From Gyrodactylus bullatarudis (lineage: Eukaryota; Platyhelminthes; Monogenea; Gyrodactylidea; Gyrodactylidae): 64,000 nucleotides of DNA. Each line of letters begins with the position of its first letter. Position 1 is the stretch's first letter. The notes beneath the pieces were generated by a model. The model was not told where the DNA came from and did no database searches. It saw only the letters and a list, made by a program, of their open reading frames with translations. Below are positions 61,701 through 64,000 of this stretch, one piece after another. The stretch spans positions 423,084-487,083 of the forward strand of contig SSNU01000144.1 of assembly GCA_012064415.1 (NCBI GenBank), given 5' to 3'. A program made the translations under genes and the position numbers.

Positions 61701-64000
61701 AAATATTAATAAAACAAACCTTTTTCAAAAGTTTAACTTTATTTCATGGTCAAGGTTGGTTGAAAAATGATCTTCATTTTGTCCTATCTCCATCATGTAA
61801 ATCTTGATGGAATTTTCAAATAGAGAACTGGAAAAAATACAGTAGAGTTACACGTGAAAATTTTAGATCCTAATGCATCATTTAGGGAAGGGTTAACATT
61901 TAGAGAATCATATTTCCACAAAATTCTCTCCCCATTTAACTAACACATGGCTAATTATAGAAGTAGGTTTTTTTGGGATTGTCTAAAGATGTGTGTCGAA
62001 TTCCAATGGGGATTTTTCCTTACTAACAATATACAGCACAATGACTTGATATTTTCTCGAATTATTTTTATTTTTTACCATCTTCTCATCTATACAGAAT
62101 TTATGAATAGATTCTCTCTGAAATTTATTTATTACATTATCCTTTCCTCAGCTTATCACCATGACATTTTTATTACCCCCAGTATTTCTCATGTGTCGAT
62201 TTCATCTTAGCTAAAAAGGTTACAAGGTTAAGTGTGTCTTCTTCTACTTACATCTCGAAAGCAACATGATTTGTTACTGTATAAAGATTCATAAATTACT
62301 CTAGTTAAATTTTGAATATTTTTTCACTTTTTTTTCTACTCTCCCCAACTAGCTGAATCTCTTTCGATTTTGGCGGAAAGGGCCAGGGTTCTTCTTTAAT
62401 GGTATCAACTATCAGATGGTTATCTATCTATCTCTCTCTCTCTCTCTCTCTTTAACGAATTCCAATGTATTTTATTTGTTAATGATACGAAAAAGAAAAC
62501 ATGTAAGCGACGTTAATATTCTAGTTTCTCTTTTGTGACATGGTTACTAAGCAACGCCAAAAAAGGCCGAAATAATAATAAACACTACGTGAAATTCTTT
62601 AATTTCTTAATTAATGTTAATGGATTTTAGTTAAACTACTACTATAATTTTTTATGATTTGAGGTGACTTTTTTATTAAACTTAAAAATAGCAGAGAATA
62701 TTTCTCTCGCTTTTTTGGCATAGCAACTCTCTATGAATTTGCATAAAAATTTATCACTGTATAACCTTTTAGTACTCCTATATACATAGCCAATCAATTC
62801 AAATAAAGGGATTCTCATCAAAAAACTCTGTTTCAATCTGAAATTTTCCGATCTGAAATAGATTCAAATCAGAGTAGTTACAACCCTTTTCCAAAGGTTT
62901 TTCCAGACGTTTCGTTCTAGTATATGAGATATTTGTATATTCACTTCAAAAATATCCAAAAGACCAATATATCAAGCCTATATCTATTGTATTTACATTT
63001 TTTCTTGCCATTATAAAACATAATTTATGCCTTCAAATAGGAAATGATTCTTATCATTGATGGTTAATGTTTTACATAGGTCACGGGCCTTCTCTGTTCA
63101 TTTATCAGGAAATTTGAAGGGTAGTTTCTTGATGTTACTGACAAATTCTCTGTCTTGATAGCATGCACTCATTACAAGATCAGATAAGAATGAGCCGTGC
63201 TCATGTTGGATCAGATGATGATAAATTGAGTAGCTTCTTGCTAAATATAAACATCTGCCTTTGAAAAAATGCAATCCTAAGTTGGGATGCAGCCCAAGAG
63301 TAGCTTGAGCGTTAATTTCTTCTTTTTTTAAATATTCAAAAGAACAAGTGTACAATAAATGCAATAAGAAACAATAAATTTTTCATTGAAAATACCAAAT
63401 CGAGGAAGTTTTATCTCTCTAGATAGATATGTTGAAATTGTTCTCATTTCTTGCCATGGAAATACAATAGATATTTTGGTAAATTTAGGTCAATATCGGG
63501 TTGTATGGAATAATAGTAATTAGTGAGAACATATAGAGTAACCAGATTCATTCTTGTCTTTTATTCCCCCAACTAACATGGGTAATGAAATAAAAGTACA
63601 AGGTTCATATTTTTTCTCTGATATACTTTCGTAAATAAATATTTCAACAAATATATAGAATCATTAATTAAACGGTTCCATCTCCCATGACTCACGTAAA
63701 AGTGAACGTGTCGATCATATTCAAATGTTGAAGAAATGTTTCTCTTTCATGACTAAACATGCATACTTTCTAATTGTTTTAAACTTTACTAATAACTCTT
63801 AAGAAGAAGAAGAAGATGACGGATAATTTATCATTGGTCAATAGTATTAGTCACCCACGAGAATAGGTAACAATTTTAAATTCACACAATAGAATAACAA
63901 ATGCGTATCCCTCGAAATGCATCAATTGATAAAAATCAGTCATTAGTCTGGCTATGTAGATTGCATTCCCTCACAGTTGGATATGTCTCATTTATTACGA
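55779..64000. other. Gene-free AT-rich region to the end of the window
   Basis: No gene, RNA gene or mobile element recognised. Short frames at 59801-60013 (+), 60600-60803 (+), 62642-62836 (-) and 63098-63364 (-) have somewhat protein-like composition but no known motif, no start context and no supporting splice pattern. A (TATC)n/(CT)n run lies at 62421-62452. Confidence 0.5.
62421..62452. repeat. Compound (TATC)n(CT)n microsatellite
   Basis: TATC repeats pass directly into about ten CT units. Confidence 0.85.

Noticed and set aside
63098..63364. 88-codon minus-strand frame with HFFKGRCLYLARSYSIYHH
   Set aside because: The most protein-like of the orphan frames in the 3' third, but without homology, splice structure or promoter signal it cannot be called a gene; worth a database search.
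47264..64000. CRISPR arrays, bacterial operons or horizontally acquired genes
   Set aside because: No regularly spaced repeats and no prokaryote-like coding runs; intron structure and transposons throughout are eukaryotic.

Overview
This is an AT-rich animal nuclear window containing two intron-rich protein-coding genes, both on the + strand. All introns I could place follow GT-AG. The organism looks like a fast-evolving invertebrate: the protein families are animal ones (a WNK kinase and the NALCN sodium-leak channel), sequence divergence is high, and several introns are only 31-35 nt long. I cannot fix the phylum from sequence alone. The channel's pore signature is one reported in protostomes.

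1-10526 is the 3' part of a WNK ('with no lysine') kinase gene. The kinase domain starts at the first exon in the window, so the true N terminus lies upstream. It is followed by a CCT/PF2-like autoinhibitory domain, a very long Q/N/S-rich tail, and a last-exon RFxV-type motif. My 19-exon model stays in frame for 2,090 codons to its stop.

10527-11735 is a short intergenic gap holding the WNK poly(A) signal and presumably the promoter of the next gene. 11736-21341 is a complete NALCN gene of 28 exons and about 2,020 codons, including a small N-terminal exon recovered by homology. Its four pore residues read E-K-E-E (domains I-IV) rather than the vertebrate E-E-K-E, and the flanking introns leave no room for an alternative domain II pore exon.

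21342-40619 is non-genic and repeat-dense. It contains two fragments of a non-LTR retrotransposon, two tRNA-derived SINE copies that share its tail, a 63-bp tandem duplication, and a degenerate repeat present about eight times (29.6-37.2 kb). Into that repeat several foldback/MITE-like elements have inserted, including a textbook piggyBac-type MITE at a TTAA site and a nested foldback with a 12-bp target duplication.

40620-47263 is a second, broken copy of the 3' two-fifths of NALCN in the same orientation. It retains introns and 3' flank, so it arose by DNA-level segmental duplication. It carries stops and large exon deletions and is a pseudogene.

47264-64000 holds no gene I can recognise: AT-rich sequence, CT/GA microsatellites and one more piggyBac-like MITE. 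The two intact genes are both linked to cation/chloride physiology (WNK signalling and resting sodium conductance), but their adjacency is only an observation. All exon boundaries were derived by hand from splice signals, reading frame and family knowledge, and need transcript support.
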